The translations under genes and the position numbers were made by a program. Below the pieces are notes generated by a model, which did not search any database, was not told the DNA's origin, and saw only the letters and a list, made by a program, of their open reading frames with translations. Shown one piece after another: positions 48,899 through 58,694 of a stretch of 64,000 nucleotides of DNA (positions are counted from its first letter, which is position 1; each line of letters starts with the position of its first letter). Source of the DNA: Hyphomonadaceae bacterium (lineage in GTDB: Bacteria; Pseudomonadota; Alphaproteobacteria; Rhizobiales; Hyphomicrobiaceae); assembly GCA_019747815.1 (NCBI GenBank), contig JAIEQJ010000073.1, positions 1 through 64,000 on the forward strand, read 5' to 3'.

Positions 48899-49771
48899 AT
48901 GCAGCTCTACATGTCCCAGCTCCTCAACGGGATCGGGCTCGGGATGATCTACTTCCTGGTGGCCGTGGGGCTGACGCTGGTGTTCGGCGTCATGCGCTTC
49001 GTCAACTTCGCCCACGGCGCCTTCTATCTGCTCGGTGCCTACGGCACGTTCACCGTCATGCAGGTGACGGGCAGCTTTGTGCTGGCGGTGGCGGCCGCGG
49101 TGGCGGCCGTGGCGCTGCTGGCGCTGGTGATGGAGCGGGCCGTGCTCGCCCGGATCTATGCGCTTGCGCCGACCTACCACATCCTGGCGACGTTCGGCGT
49201 GACGCTCATCCTGGAGGAGGCCGTCAAGCTGCTGTGGAGCCCGGCGCCGCAGCGGGTGGCGACGCCGGAGATGCTGCGCGGCCTGACGCAGATGGGGCCG
49301 TTCGCCTATCCCACCTACCGGCTGACCATCATCGCGGTCGCCGCCCTGTGCGCGCTGGGGCTGTGGTATCTGCTGGAGCGCACCCGCTATGGCGCGCTCG
49401 TGCGCGGGGGCGCGGAATCCCGCGAGGTGGTGTCGCTGCTGGGCATCGACGTGAGGCGCCTCTTCACTGTCAATTTCGTGCTGGGCGCGGCGCTGGCGGC
49501 GTTTGCCGGCGCGCTCGTCTCGCCGATCCGCGGCGCAGACCCCGGCATGGGCACCGAGGCGCTGGCGGTGGCCTTCGTCGTCTGCGTGGTCGGCGGCTTG
49601 GGCAGTTTCTCCGGCGCGCTGGCCGGGGCATTGGCGGTCGGCATCCTGCAGAGCCTCGCCACCAGCCTGTGGGGCGCGGGCGCCGGACTTGTCGCCTATA
49701 TCGCCATGGCGCTGGTGCTGCTGGTGCGCCCGGAGGGTCTCATGCCCCGGGCATCGCGAGGCGCAGCATGA
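48899..49771 (+). CDS. livH: LivH-type ABC permease (second system)
   Basis: 290-aa permease with about eight membrane segments. Family landmarks are LVFGVMRFVNFAHGAFYLLGAY and DPGMGTEALAVAFVVCVVGGLG. It follows the binding-protein gene by 36 nt and precedes livM by 25 nt. Confidence 0.92.
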   Translation: MQLYMSQLLNGIGLGMIYFLVAVGLTLVFGVMRFVNFAHGAFYLLGAYGTFTVMQVTGSFVLAVAAAVAAVALLALVMERAVLARIYALAPTYHILATFGVTLILEEAVKLLWSPAPQRVATPEMLRGLTQMGPFAYPTYRLTIIAVAALCALGLWYLLERTRYGALVRGGAESREVVSLLGIDVRRLFTVNFVLGAALAAFAGALVSPIRGADPGMGTEALAVAFVVCVVGGLGSFSGALAGALAVGILQSLATSLWGAGAGLVAYIAMALVLLVRPEGLMPRASRGAA

Positions 49772-49796
49772 CCCTCTCTCGTACACGCAGGTGGCC

Positions 49797-50837
49797 ATGA
49801 CGCCCGTCGTCCTGACGTATGCGGCGGCGGTGATCGCCCTGCCGGTTGTGGCGCCGTCCGTGCCGCTCGCCACCGAGATCCTCATCTTCGCGCTGGCGAC
49901 GCTGGGGTGCCATCTGCTGCTGGGATACGGCGGCCTGCTGTCGTTCGGCCAGGGCGCGTTCTTCGGTCTCGGCGCCTACGCCGGCGGGCTCTACGCGCTC
50001 TATGGCTCGGGCCCGTGGGGCGCCAATGCCATCATCTGTGTTTTGGGCGGGACGATGGTGGGCGCGGTGGCGGCGGCGCTGGTGGGGCTGGTCGCCATCC
50101 GCCGCGTCGGCGCGGGCAATCGCGGCCACGGCGGCGCCGTCGCGTTTCTGATGCTGACGTTCGCCGTGGCGCAGGTGGCCTATTTCGCGGCCTACAACAT
50201 GACGGGGGTGACGGGGGGCGAGAACGGCTTGCTCGACGTGCCGCGCCCGCCGGTGTCGCTCGGCGGGGCCGCGCGCTTCAATCTCGATGCGCCGCTGGCG
50301 TTCTACGCCTTTGTCGCCGGGGTGCTCATGCTGGCCGTGGCCCTCCTCGACCGCCTCGTGCGCTCGACGGCCGGGCGCGCCTTGATTGCCATCCGTGAGA
50401 ACGAGGGCCGTGCCGCCGCCGTCGGCTACGATGTGGCGCGCTTCCGGCTCTCGGTCTTCACGCTGAGTGGCGGCTTGGCGGGCTGTGCGGGTGCGCTCTA
50501 TGCGATCTTTCTGGGGCTCGTGCCGCTGAGCGCTATCGATGTCATGCAGAGCGAGCGCATCGTGGTGATGACCGTGCTGGGCGGAACGGGCTCGCTGATC
50601 GGCGCCCTGCTCGGCACGGCCTCCTTCATCATGGCCGCCGACGCCCTGTCCAACATCTGGCCGCACTGGCCGCTGGTGCTGGGGGTGGGCATCGTGCTGA
50701 TCGTGTTCTTCGCGCGGGGCGGCCTGTGGAGCATCGGGGCGGGCCTCGTGCAGGGTCTCGCGCCGGGACGCGCATCTCGGCGCGGCAAGCCCGCGCCGGA
50801 CGGCACCATCGGGCTGCAGCCGGGCGCACGGTCCTGA
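49797..50837 (+). CDS. livM: LivM-type ABC permease (second system)
   Basis: 346-aa permease with about nine segments. Landmark GYGGLLSFGQGAFFGLGAYAGG near residue 50, and IRENEGRAAAVGYDVARFRLSVF before the last segments. The C-terminal ~35 residues are short and basic, unlike the long tail of the first LivM. ATG 49797 is preferred; the track's 49503 start overlaps livH in a wrong frame. Stop overlaps the livG start (TGATG). Confidence 0.92.
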   Translation: MTPVVLTYAAAVIALPVVAPSVPLATEILIFALATLGCHLLLGYGGLLSFGQGAFFGLGAYAGGLYALYGSGPWGANAIICVLGGTMVGAVAAALVGLVAIRRVGAGNRGHGGAVAFLMLTFAVAQVAYFAAYNMTGVTGGENGLLDVPRPPVSLGGAARFNLDAPLAFYAFVAGVLMLAVALLDRLVRSTAGRALIAIRENEGRAAAVGYDVARFRLSVFTLSGGLAGCAGALYAIFLGLVPLSAIDVMQSERIVVMTVLGGTGSLIGALLGTASFIMAADALSNIWPHWPLVLGVGIVLIVFFARGGLWSIGAGLVQGLAPGRASRRGKPAPDGTIGLQPGARS

Positions 50838-51620
50838 TGTCCCTACCAGCCGACATGCCCGTGCCTGTGCCGCCGCCGCTCGACGTCAGGGGATTAACCA
50901 AGTCGTTTGGCGGTTTCCGTGCGGTGGACGGCGTGAGCCTCACCGTGCGGGCGAACGAGATCCACGCCCTGATCGGCCCCAACGGCGCGGGCAAGAGCTC
51001 GCTCATCGGCTGTCTTGCCGGTGCGTTGCGGGCCGATGCCGGCACGATTGCCCTCTACGGTGCCGACGTGACACGCCTGCCCCTGCACCGGCGCGTGCGC
51101 AAGGGGCTGGCCCGCTCGTTCCAGATCACCTCCATCTTCCAGGAGATGACGGTCGAGGACAACGTGCGGTCGGCCGTTGCCGCCGTGCACGATTGGACCT
51201 GGGCTGAGGCGCTGATGCCGGCCTCGCGCCACGGCGATGTCAACGCGCAGGCCGAGGCGATCCTGGCCCGCCTCGGGCTCGGCCACCGCCGGGCTGCGCT
51301 GGCCGCCGAGCTGTCGCACGGCGAGCAGCGTCGGCTCGAGCTGGGGCTGGCGCTGGCCAGCGGCGGCAGCATGCTGCTGCTCGATGAGCCCACCGCGGGC
51401 ATGGGCGTGGACGATATCCGCGGCATGACGGCGCTGATCGATGGATTGCGGCAGACCTGCAGCCTGCTGCTGGTGGAGCACAACATGGGGCTGGTGCTGG
51501 GCATCAGCGATCGCATCACGGTGTTGCGCCAGGGTGCGGTCATCGCCAGCGGCACGCCCGATGAGATCCGGCGCAATGAGACGGTGAAGGCGGCCTATCT
51601 CGGCCGCAAGGCGGGGGATC

Positions 51621-51634
<14 letters not shown>
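50837..51634 (+). CDS. livG: LivG-type ABC ATPase (second system)
   Basis: 265-aa ATPase. Walker A GPNGAGKSSLI, signature region SHGEQRRLELGLAL, Walker B MLLLDEPTAGMG, and the LivG C-terminal end (NETVKAAYLGRKA). It begins MSLPADMPVPVPPPLDVRG at the ATG that overlaps the livM stop. It overlaps livF by 14 nt. Confidence 0.92.
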
Positions 51635-52343
<709 letters not shown>

Positions 52344-52492
52344 CGCGGCGATGTTGGCCCAGGCCGCCTCCGGGCCGCGGGCCCGCCTCCTGGCCGGCTC
52401 GATGTCGCTGGCGATGCTCGCCCGGCCCGTCGCGCATGTTGGCGCACCGCAAGGCGGAGCCGCCCGCAACGGCTGGGCTCCAGCGGACAGCA

Positions 52493-52948
52493 TCACGGCA
52501 AGCGCGCATTCCTTGCCGCCTCGCTCCCCTTCCCCAGGGCATCAAGAATTGGGCAATCGGGCACCGTTGAGCCCCGGCACTGTCCCGCAAGCTCGCTGAG
52601 CACTCTGTCCAGCCTCCGCAAGTCGCGAATCTTGCCGCGAATGTCGGCGATGTGCTGCTCGGTCAAGGCCTTGACCTCGGCACAGGTCAGGTCATGACCA
52701 CGCGCGAGCCCCAACAGGTCGCGGGTGTCATTGAGAGAGAAGCCAAGCGCGCGCGATCTGCGAATGAAGGCCAGCCGTCGGCGGTGCAGATCCTCGTAGA
52801 GGCGCTGTCGTCCCTGGCTGCGTGGCGGGGCTGGCATCAGGCCGATGCGCTCATAGTAGCGGATGGTCTCGATGTTGACGCCGGTCTCTTGAGAGAGCTT
52901 GCCGATGGTCAGCCCGGTGGGTCGCGATCTTGTGACGGCGCGCGGCAT
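52493..52948 (-). CDS. merR: MerR family metal-responsive regulator
   Basis: 151-aa MerR-type activator. HTH LTIGKLSQETGVNIETIRYYERIGLMP, then the dimerisation helix and the metal-binding cysteines LTCAEVK, QCRGSTVPDC. These correspond to the Cys82/Cys117/Cys126 set of mercury MerR (here the last two are 8 apart rather than 9). AAGGA precedes its ATG. Divergent from the merT-like gene. Hg(II) is the likely inducer, but the operator resembles those of Cd/Pb regulators. Confidence 0.87.
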   Translation of the reverse strand: MPRAVTRSRPTGLTIGKLSQETGVNIETIRYYERIGLMPAPPRSQGRQRLYEDLHRRRLAFIRRSRALGFSLNDTRDLLGLARGHDLTCAEVKALTEQHIADIRGKIRDLRRLDRVLSELAGQCRGSTVPDCPILDALGKGSEAARNARLP

Positions 52949-52958
52949 GCGAAAGTCC

Positions 52959-52989
52959 TTGAACCTGTAGGAGCTACAGGAATTAGTCT
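52959..52989 (+). promoter_or_regulatory. MerR-type promoter-operator with 19-bp spacer
   Basis: -35 TTGAAC, a 19-bp spacer holding the perfect palindrome CCTGTAG-GAG-CTACAGG, and -10 TAGTCT. The overlong spacer with a centred dyad is the defining structure of MerR-activated promoters. Transcription would start near 52996, at or next to the annotated ATG of the merT-like gene. Confidence 0.85.
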
Positions 52990-52995
52990 GATGCG

Positions 52996-53379
52996 ATGTC
53001 GGATGCAGTGCAACAGGCGCATCGGGAAGCCGAGAGGGGAACGCGGTCTGCTGGCGTCGTCCCTCAGGTTGGGCTGGTCGCGGCGATCGCAGCCCTGGCG
53101 GGCGCGTCGTGCTGCGTCCTCCCGCTTGCGCTGGCGTGGCTCGGCCTGACGGGGGCGTGGCTCGCCAATCTTGGGGTTCTCGTCGTCTACCGGCCCTACG
53201 TGACCGCGTTTGCCATCATCGTCATTGCGCTCGGCTGGGCCGTTGCGCTTCGCCGGCGCGCGTCGGTGCGCACGTTGATGGTTCTCGGCGCTGCCAGCGT
53301 TCTGGTCGTGGCCGCGCTGCTGATCGCGCATTATGAGACGGAGCTGGCCCGCTACCTGATTGCGTTGCGCCGCAAGTGA
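52996..53379 (+). CDS. merT: MerT-like mercury transporter
   Basis: 127-aa membrane protein with three hydrophobic segments. GASCCVLPLALAWLGLTGAW is the MerT first helix with the vicinal Cys pair that takes up Hg(II). The second Cys pair found in the cytoplasmic loop of classical MerT is absent. The start is uncertain: the -10 box ends 6 nt before this ATG, so the mRNA would be leaderless, or translation begins further in. The GDCCVxC gene follows 15 nt later. No merA reductase is in the window. Confidence 0.8.
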   Translation: MSDAVQQAHREAERGTRSAGVVPQVGLVAAIAALAGASCCVLPLALAWLGLTGAWLANLGVLVVYRPYVTAFAIIVIALGWAVALRRRASVRTLMVLGAASVLVVAALLIAHYETELARYLIALRRK

Positions 53380-53394
53380 CCTGATGAAGGAACC

Positions 53395-53649
53395 ATGCAA
53401 GAGACAGCCATCACCTTGGAGCTCGGCTCGACGATCACGTGCCCGCACTGCGGCCATCAGGCGACGGAGACGATGCCGACCGATGCGTGCGTGGGGTTCT
53501 ACCCCTGCAAGGGTTGCGGCCGGATGTTGAGGCCCAAGCCTGGCGACTGCTGCGTGTTTTGCAGCTATGGAAGCGTCGTCTGCCCTCCAATCCAGGAGGA
53601 GCGTGCCGGCGTTGCAGGTCGCTCTTGCTGCGGACCCGGCGACGCGTGA
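53395..53649 (+). CDS. GDCCVxC-domain small metal-binding protein
   Basis: 84-aa Cys-rich protein with knuckles TCPHCGHQ and CKGCGRM, the signature GDCCVFCSYGSVVCPPIQ and a terminal CC pair. Proteins with this motif occur next to merT/merR genes and are thought to bind mercury; some carry selenocysteine, this one does not. It lies 15 nt after merT with a GAAGGAACC before its ATG, so both are one operon. Confidence 0.83.
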   Translation: MQETAITLELGSTITCPHCGHQATETMPTDACVGFYPCKGCGRMLRPKPGDCCVFCSYGSVVCPPIQEERAGVAGRSCCGPGDA

Positions 53650-53854
53650 CGGCCCAGGGGCGGATTGGGCAGGCAGCCATCGAGGCCAGCCGGCGTCGCC
53701 GCATCTCGCACCAAGCCTGCAGCTCGCACTCCATGCTTTTCCGCGCGTCCGTGGGCACAAACCCTAATGGTTCCGCCCTTCGGCAGGGCCTAGAGTCAGT
53801 CGACCGGCACGACGATGCTGGTGACATCGCCGCTGCACGATTGAAGGGGTGAGC

Positions 53855-55313
53855 ATGAGAAACGCATCGCTCCGCGCATGGCTGCCCGCACTGACCATGG
53901 TCCTGCTGGCCGCGATGGCTGCGGCACAGACCGCGCCGCAAGCCTCGGGGGCATCTGAGCAGCTCGCCCGCGAGGTTGCGCGCGAGGCCTACGTCTACGC
54001 CTACCCGATGGTGCTGATGGACGCGACCCGGCAGCAGATGAGCAATTATGCGGAGCCGCCGGCGGAGATACCGGGCGCCGGGCCTCCCAATCGGTTCATT
54101 CACATCCGGCAGTTTCCGGCTCCCGACTTCAAGATCGTGATCCGGCCCAACGTGGACACGCTCTATTCTCCCGCCTGGCTCGATCTCAAGGCAGAGCCCG
54201 TGGTGCTGTCGGTGCCGGCGACGAACCGCTACTTCATGCTGCCGATGCTGAGCATGTGGACCGACGTGTTCGCGGTGCCCGGCACGCGCACCACGGGGGC
54301 CGACACCGCACGCACCTTCCTCATCACCGGACCGGGCTGGAGCGGCAACGTCCCAGCCGGCATGGAGGTGATCAAGAGCCCGACGCGCCACGTGTGGTTC
54401 ATCGGCCGCACCCAGACCAACGGCAGGGCGGATTATGCCAACGTCCACAAAATCCAGGACGGCTACACGCTGACGCCGCTGAGCGGCTGGGGCAAGGCCG
54501 ACTACGTGCCGCCCAAGGGGAGTGTGGACCCCGCCGTCGACATGAAGACCCCGCCGCCGGAGCAGGTCGAGACCATGGATGCGGCAACCTTCTTCGCCCG
54601 CTTTGCCGAGGTCCTGAAGGACAATCCGCCGAACCAGGTCGACTATCCGACGATCGACCGCCTGGAGCGGGTCGGCTTCAAGGTGGGCCAGACCTTCGAT
54701 CTCAACTCCGCTCCACCCGGCATCAAAGAGGCCTTCGAACGCGGCTATGCCGACGGGCGCGCGCTCCTGGCGGAAGGGGCCAAGAAGGCCTCCGGCGCCG
54801 GCTGGACCTACCGAACCGACGGCGGCGCCTACGGAGTGAACTACCCCTTCCGCGCGACGATCGCGAGATGGGGTCTCGGCTACAACCTGCCGCAGGATGC
54901 CGTCTATCCCTCGCTGGCAACAGACAGCAAGGGCCGCAGACAGCAAGGGCCGCCCGCTCGACGGTCGCAACGCCTATGTGCTGCGCTTTGAGAAGGGCCG
55001 GCTGCCGCCGGTCGAGGCGTTCTGGTCGGTGACGGCCTACGACGCGCAGGGCTACTTCATCCCCAACGCTCTCCAGCGCCAGGCGATCGGCGACCGCGAC
55101 AAGCTCACTTTCAACCCCGACGGCTCGCTCGACCTCTACATCCAGGCCGCGTCGCCCGGGAAGGACCGGGAGGCCAACTGGCTGCCCGTTGGCAAGGGAC
55201 CGTTCAATCTGCTGCTGCGCTTGTACTCGCCGAGGAGCGAAATTTTGGATCGCACCTGGACACCGCCGCCCGTGCAGCTGCGAGAGGGCGCAGGCAGCCG
55301 CGCGCTGAAGTAG
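53855..55313 (+). pseudogene. DUF1254/DUF1214 protein, broken by a 16-bp duplication
   Basis: Signal peptide (RAWLPALTMVLLAAMAAAQT), then the DUF1254 domain with YVYAYPMVLMDATRQQM and NVDTLYSPAWLDL, and the DUF1214 domain (YPFRATIARWGLGYN). After YPSLATDSKGR the frame fails: AGACAGCAAGGGCCGC is present twice in tandem (54922-54937 and 54938-54953). Removing one copy restores TDSKGRPLDGRNAYVLRFEKG and the rest of the domain to 55313 (end EGAGSRALK). Either a recent mutation, phase variation, or an assembly error. Domain pair is of uncertain function. Confidence 0.85.
54922..54953 (+). repeat. 16-bp tandem duplication causing the frameshift
   Basis: Two exact adjacent copies of AGACAGCAAGGGCCGC. 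16 is not a multiple of 3, so the reading frame changes. Confidence 0.95.
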
Positions 55314-55548
55314 ACGGTCATCCCGAGATGGCGCACATGCCGAGGTCGGCCCATGCGCATGGCGGATCGCTCTGTGCCTGACAGTCTCCCTGCCGGCAGC
55401 CTGGCGACGGCTGTAGCCCTGGGCGCCCGGCAGGGCATCAAGCACACGCGGTGCTGTCGTCGCTGAGGCGGTGCCGCCCGGATCTGAAGGCACTCCCTGC
55501 GCCAAACCCGCGCCTGGTGCGGCATCTGCGCCGGCATGGCGCCTGCGT

Positions 55549-56724
55549 TCAGAGGGGGGCGTTGCGCCGCTCGGCGGTGCGGAACAGGTCGCGGGCCACG
55601 ATGCGGCGCATCATCTCCGACGTGCCGTCGAGGATGCGCACCACGCGCGTCTCGCGCCAGATGCGCTCGATGGGCAGGTCCTTGGAGTAGCCCGCGCCGC
55701 CGAAGATCTGCAGCGTGGCATCGGCGACGCGCTGCACCATGTCGGCGCCGATCAGCTTCGACATGGCCGCCGCCCGGGTGCGCTCGCCGGGGCCGCCGTG
55801 GTCGTAGCGCCAGGCCGCCTCGTAGGCCACCAGCCGTGCCGCATGCACGGCAGCCGCCATGTCCGCCAGCATCCATTCGATGCCCTGGTGCTCGCGCAGC
55901 CGGCGGCCGAACGTCTCGCGCGCCGTGGCGCGCTCGACCGCCAGCTCGAGCAGCTGCTGCGCCGCGCCGACGCAATAGGCGCCCCAGTGGGTGCGGCCCG
56001 CATCGAGGCATCGCATGGCGATCTCGAAGCCCTGCCCTTCGGCGCCGATGCGGCATGCGGCCGGCACCCGGCAGTCCTCGAACGTCACCTCGGCGTGTCC
56101 CACCCCGCGTCCCGCCGCCATCTCGATGGCGCGGCCGACGTTAAGGCCCGGGGTGTCCGCGGCAACCGCGAAGGCGCAGATGCCCCGCGTGCCGAGCGCG
56201 GGATCGAGCGTTGCAAACACGGTGAAGACGCCCGCCGCCGGCGCATTGGTGATGAAGGTCTTGCAACCGTTGAGCACGTAGTGGGACGGCCCGTCGCGGC
56301 GCACGATCGTCTTGAGGCGGGCCGCGTCCGAGCCGGCATCGGGCTCGGTCAGGGCGTAGGCACCGATGGTGCGGCCGGAGGCCAGCTCCGGCAGCCAGCG
56401 CTGCTTCAGCGCCTCGCTGCCTGCAAGCTCGATCGCCTTGGAGCCGATGTGCACATTGACGCCGCTCAGGTAGTAGAAGGCGGCATGCGCCTTCGCCAGC
56501 TCCTCGATGGCAAGGCAGCTGCCCAGCATCGACAGGCCAAGGCCGCCATAGGCAGACGGCGTGTTGGTGCCGAACAGGCCCATCCGGCGCAATCCGGCAA
56601 TCGCCGTCTGCGGCACGATGCCGGTCTCCTCGATCGCGGCGTCGTGCGGTTGCAGCTCGCTGGCGACGAACTGTCGAACCTGGTGCTGCCAGCGGCCGAG
56701 CTCGGGCGGAAGCGCGAAATCCAT
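55549..56724 (-). CDS. acyl-CoA dehydrogenase (second)
   Basis: 391-aa acyl-CoA dehydrogenase. Landmarks: LTEPDAGSDAARLKT (FAD/substrate), FITNAPAAGVFTVFA, YGAYCVGAA-like helices and ILDGTSEMMRRIVARDLF, where the Glu of GTSEM is in the catalytic-base position. Start at 56724 (MDFALPPELGRWQHQVR); the track adds 28 residues. Divergent from the acyl-CoA ligase, with the TTCGAA operator 13 nt upstream of its start. The ligase product would be its substrate. Confidence 0.92.
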   Translation of the reverse strand: MDFALPPELGRWQHQVRQFVASELQPHDAAIEETGIVPQTAIAGLRRMGLFGTNTPSAYGGLGLSMLGSCLAIEELAKAHAAFYYLSGVNVHIGSKAIELAGSEALKQRWLPELASGRTIGAYALTEPDAGSDAARLKTIVRRDGPSHYVLNGCKTFITNAPAAGVFTVFATLDPALGTRGICAFAVAADTPGLNVGRAIEMAAGRGVGHAEVTFEDCRVPAACRIGAEGQGFEIAMRCLDAGRTHWGAYCVGAAQQLLELAVERATARETFGRRLREHQGIEWMLADMAAAVHAARLVAYEAAWRYDHGGPGERTRAAAMSKLIGADMVQRVADATLQIFGGAGYSKDLPIERIWRETRVVRILDGTSEMMRRIVARDLFRTAERRNAPL

Positions 56725-56736
56725 GCGACCTCGTTT

Positions 56737-56753
56737 TTCGAATATTATTCGAA
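56737..56753. promoter_or_regulatory. TTCGAA-N5-TTCGAA operator, acyl-CoA dehydrogenase/ligase intergenic
   Basis: TTCGAA-TATTA-TTCGAA, a perfect 17-bp palindrome with the same arms and spacing as at 47539. On the minus strand a TTGACA -35 box lies upstream (around 56780), so the palindrome would sit between promoter and start codon of the dehydrogenase gene, fitting repression. Confidence 0.7.
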
Positions 56754-56851
56754 AATTCTTGCCCCGTCGGTCCGGCGATGTCAAGTTGCGGCTCGCCCGC
56801 CCCGACAAGGTACAAAGCTCGCCCCAGCAGCCACTGTGAGAACCGGCCGCA

Positions 56852-58552
56852 ATGCTTCAGAGCCTCATGCAGGATGTCCCCCTCACGCTCAATCTGGTGC
56901 GCGAGCGCGTGGCTTTCCTCTACGCCGACAAGACGGTCACCACCCGCACCGCCGCGGGCATCGAGACCGCGAGCTATCAGCGGCTGCTTGAGAGAAGCGC
57001 GCGGCTGGCGGACGCCCTGCGCCGCCTCGGCGTGCAGCCGGGCGACCGGGTGGCGACGCTGGCCTGGAACTCCCAGCGCCATCTGGAGCTCTATCTGGCG
57101 GTGCCCTGCATGGGCGCCGTGCTGCACACCATCAACGCGCGGCTTTCTGGCGAGGCGGTCGCCGCGCTGCTTGGCCATGCCGGCGACCGCATCCTGTTCC
57201 TCGAAGCGTCGCTGCTCTCCGTGCTGCAGACGGCTAGGCTCCCCGCCGCCGTGCACCATGTCGTTGTCATCAGCTCCGAGCCCGGCGACGGCCCGGATGG
57301 AGGCATGGCGGATCAGTTGCCCGGCGTCACCGTGATCGACTACGAGGCGCTGCTGGGCGCCGCCCCATCCGAATTCGCCTGGCCCGAGCTCGACGAGCGG
57401 ATGCCCTCGGGGCTGTGCTACACCTCGGGCACCACGGGCACGCCCAAGGGCGTCCTCTACAGTCATCGCTCGGCGACGCTGCACACGCTGGCCTGCCTGT
57501 TCGCCGACGGCATTGCCATGCGCGAGCGCGACGTGTGCATGCCCGTCGTGCCGATGTTTCATGCCAGCGCCTGGGGTTTTCCCTACGCGGCCCTGATGGC
57601 GGGCGCGGCGCTGGCGCTGCCCTGCCGGCAGACGGATTGGGAGAGCCTCGCCGCCCTCATCGAGGCCGGCGGCGTGACCATGGCCACCGCCGTGCCGACG
57701 GTCTGGCTCGAATTTCTGGAGGCGCTGAAGACCGGCCGGATCGCGCGGCAGCGCATCAAGTCGCTCACCCGCATTCCCATGGGCGGGGCCGCCGTCACCA
57801 AGGCGCTGATTGACGGCTTTGCCGATTTCGGCATCGAGGTCACGCACTGCTGGGGCATGACGGAGATATCCCCGCTCGGTCTCGTCAATGTCCGCACATC
57901 GGCCTTGAGCGAGGCGGAGGCCGCCGCCGCCCGGTCGGCCCAGGGCCTGCCGATCCCCGGCTGCGCGCTCCGCATCATGAGCCCCGACGGGCGCGAGGCG
58001 CCGCGCGACGGCGCCACACCGGGCGAATTGCAGATCCGCAGCCCGTGGGCGGCCGACGCCTACTTCGACGCCGGGGCACCCGGCAATCGCTCGACGGAGC
58101 CGGGTGCGGTCGAGGCCTTCGTTGGCGACGGCCGCGGACGGCGCTGGCTGCGCACCGGCGACGTCGCCACCATCGACCGGCACGGCTATGTGCGGATCGT
58201 GGACCGCACCAAGGATCTCATCAAGTCGGGTGGCGAATGGATCTCGAGCCAGGCGCTGGAGGCCAAGCTGCTGGAGCATCCCGACGTTCGCGAGGCCGCC
58301 GTCGTCGCCAGGGTTGACCCGAAGTGGCAGGAGCGGCCGGTGGCCTTCGTCACGCTTGGGAGCGCGGCGGCAGCCGCGGGCCAGGACCGCCTCATCGGCG
58401 ACCTGCGCCGCAGCCTCGCCGCCGTCTTCGCCAAATGGCAGTTGCCCGACGCGTTCATCGTGCTGGCCGAGCTGCCGAAGGGGAGCACCGGCAAGATCGA
58501 CAAGATCGCGCTGCGCGCGCAATTGCGCGCGGGACCCGCCGCATCGGCGTGA
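56852..58552 (+). CDS. AMP-forming acyl-CoA synthetase (medium/long-chain fatty acid-CoA ligase type)
   Basis: 566-aa ANL-family ligase making acyl-CoA from a carboxylic acid, ATP and CoA. The AMP-binding P-loop YTSGTTGTPKGVLYSHRS, the A5 motif HCWGMTEISPLG, A7/A8 TGDVATIDRHGYVRIVDRTKDLIKSGGEWIS-type segment, and the A10 Lys in KGSTGKIDKIAL are all present. N-terminus resembles the FadD3/AlkK branch (MLQSLMQDVPLTLN). Divergent from the acyl-CoA dehydrogenase. Confidence 0.9.
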   Translation: MLQSLMQDVPLTLNLVRERVAFLYADKTVTTRTAAGIETASYQRLLERSARLADALRRLGVQPGDRVATLAWNSQRHLELYLAVPCMGAVLHTINARLSGEAVAALLGHAGDRILFLEASLLSVLQTARLPAAVHHVVVISSEPGDGPDGGMADQLPGVTVIDYEALLGAAPSEFAWPELDERMPSGLCYTSGTTGTPKGVLYSHRSATLHTLACLFADGIAMRERDVCMPVVPMFHASAWGFPYAALMAGAALALPCRQTDWESLAALIEAGGVTMATAVPTVWLEFLEALKTGRIARQRIKSLTRIPMGGAAVTKALIDGFADFGIEVTHCWGMTEISPLGLVNVRTSALSEAEAAAARSAQGLPIPGCALRIMSPDGREAPRDGATPGELQIRSPWAADAYFDAGAPGNRSTEPGAVEAFVGDGRGRRWLRTGDVATIDRHGYVRIVDRTKDLIKSGGEWISSQALEAKLLEHPDVREAAVVARVDPKWQERPVAFVTLGSAAAAAGQDRLIGDLRRSLAAVFAKWQLPDAFIVLAELPKGSTGKIDKIALRAQLRAGPAASA

Positions 58553-58568
58553 GCCGCCGCTGGCGCCT

Positions 58569-58682
58569 GTCATCCCGGAATTCTGCGCAGCAGAATCTCC
58601 GGGACCCAGGGCCGCAAGCGATCGCGGTCCACGCGCAATCCCTGGGTACCGGCTCTCGGCCTGCGGCCTCGGCCGGCATGAC
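58569..58682. repeat. GTCATCCCGG-ended intergenic repeat
   Basis: 114-bp element between the convergent ligase and dctM genes. Inverted ends GTCATCCCGG/CCGGCATGAC, an inner hairpin GGAATTCTGC-GCAGCAGAATCTCC, and the shared phrase CCTGGGTACCGGCTC. It may terminate transcription from both sides. Confidence 0.72.
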
Positions 58683-58694
58683 ATCTGGGCGGCC

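Noticed and set aside
56141-58684. 847-aa minus-strand ORF opposite the acyl-CoA ligase
   Set aside because: Antisense shadow; its far end is the real dehydrogenase read in a wrong frame.
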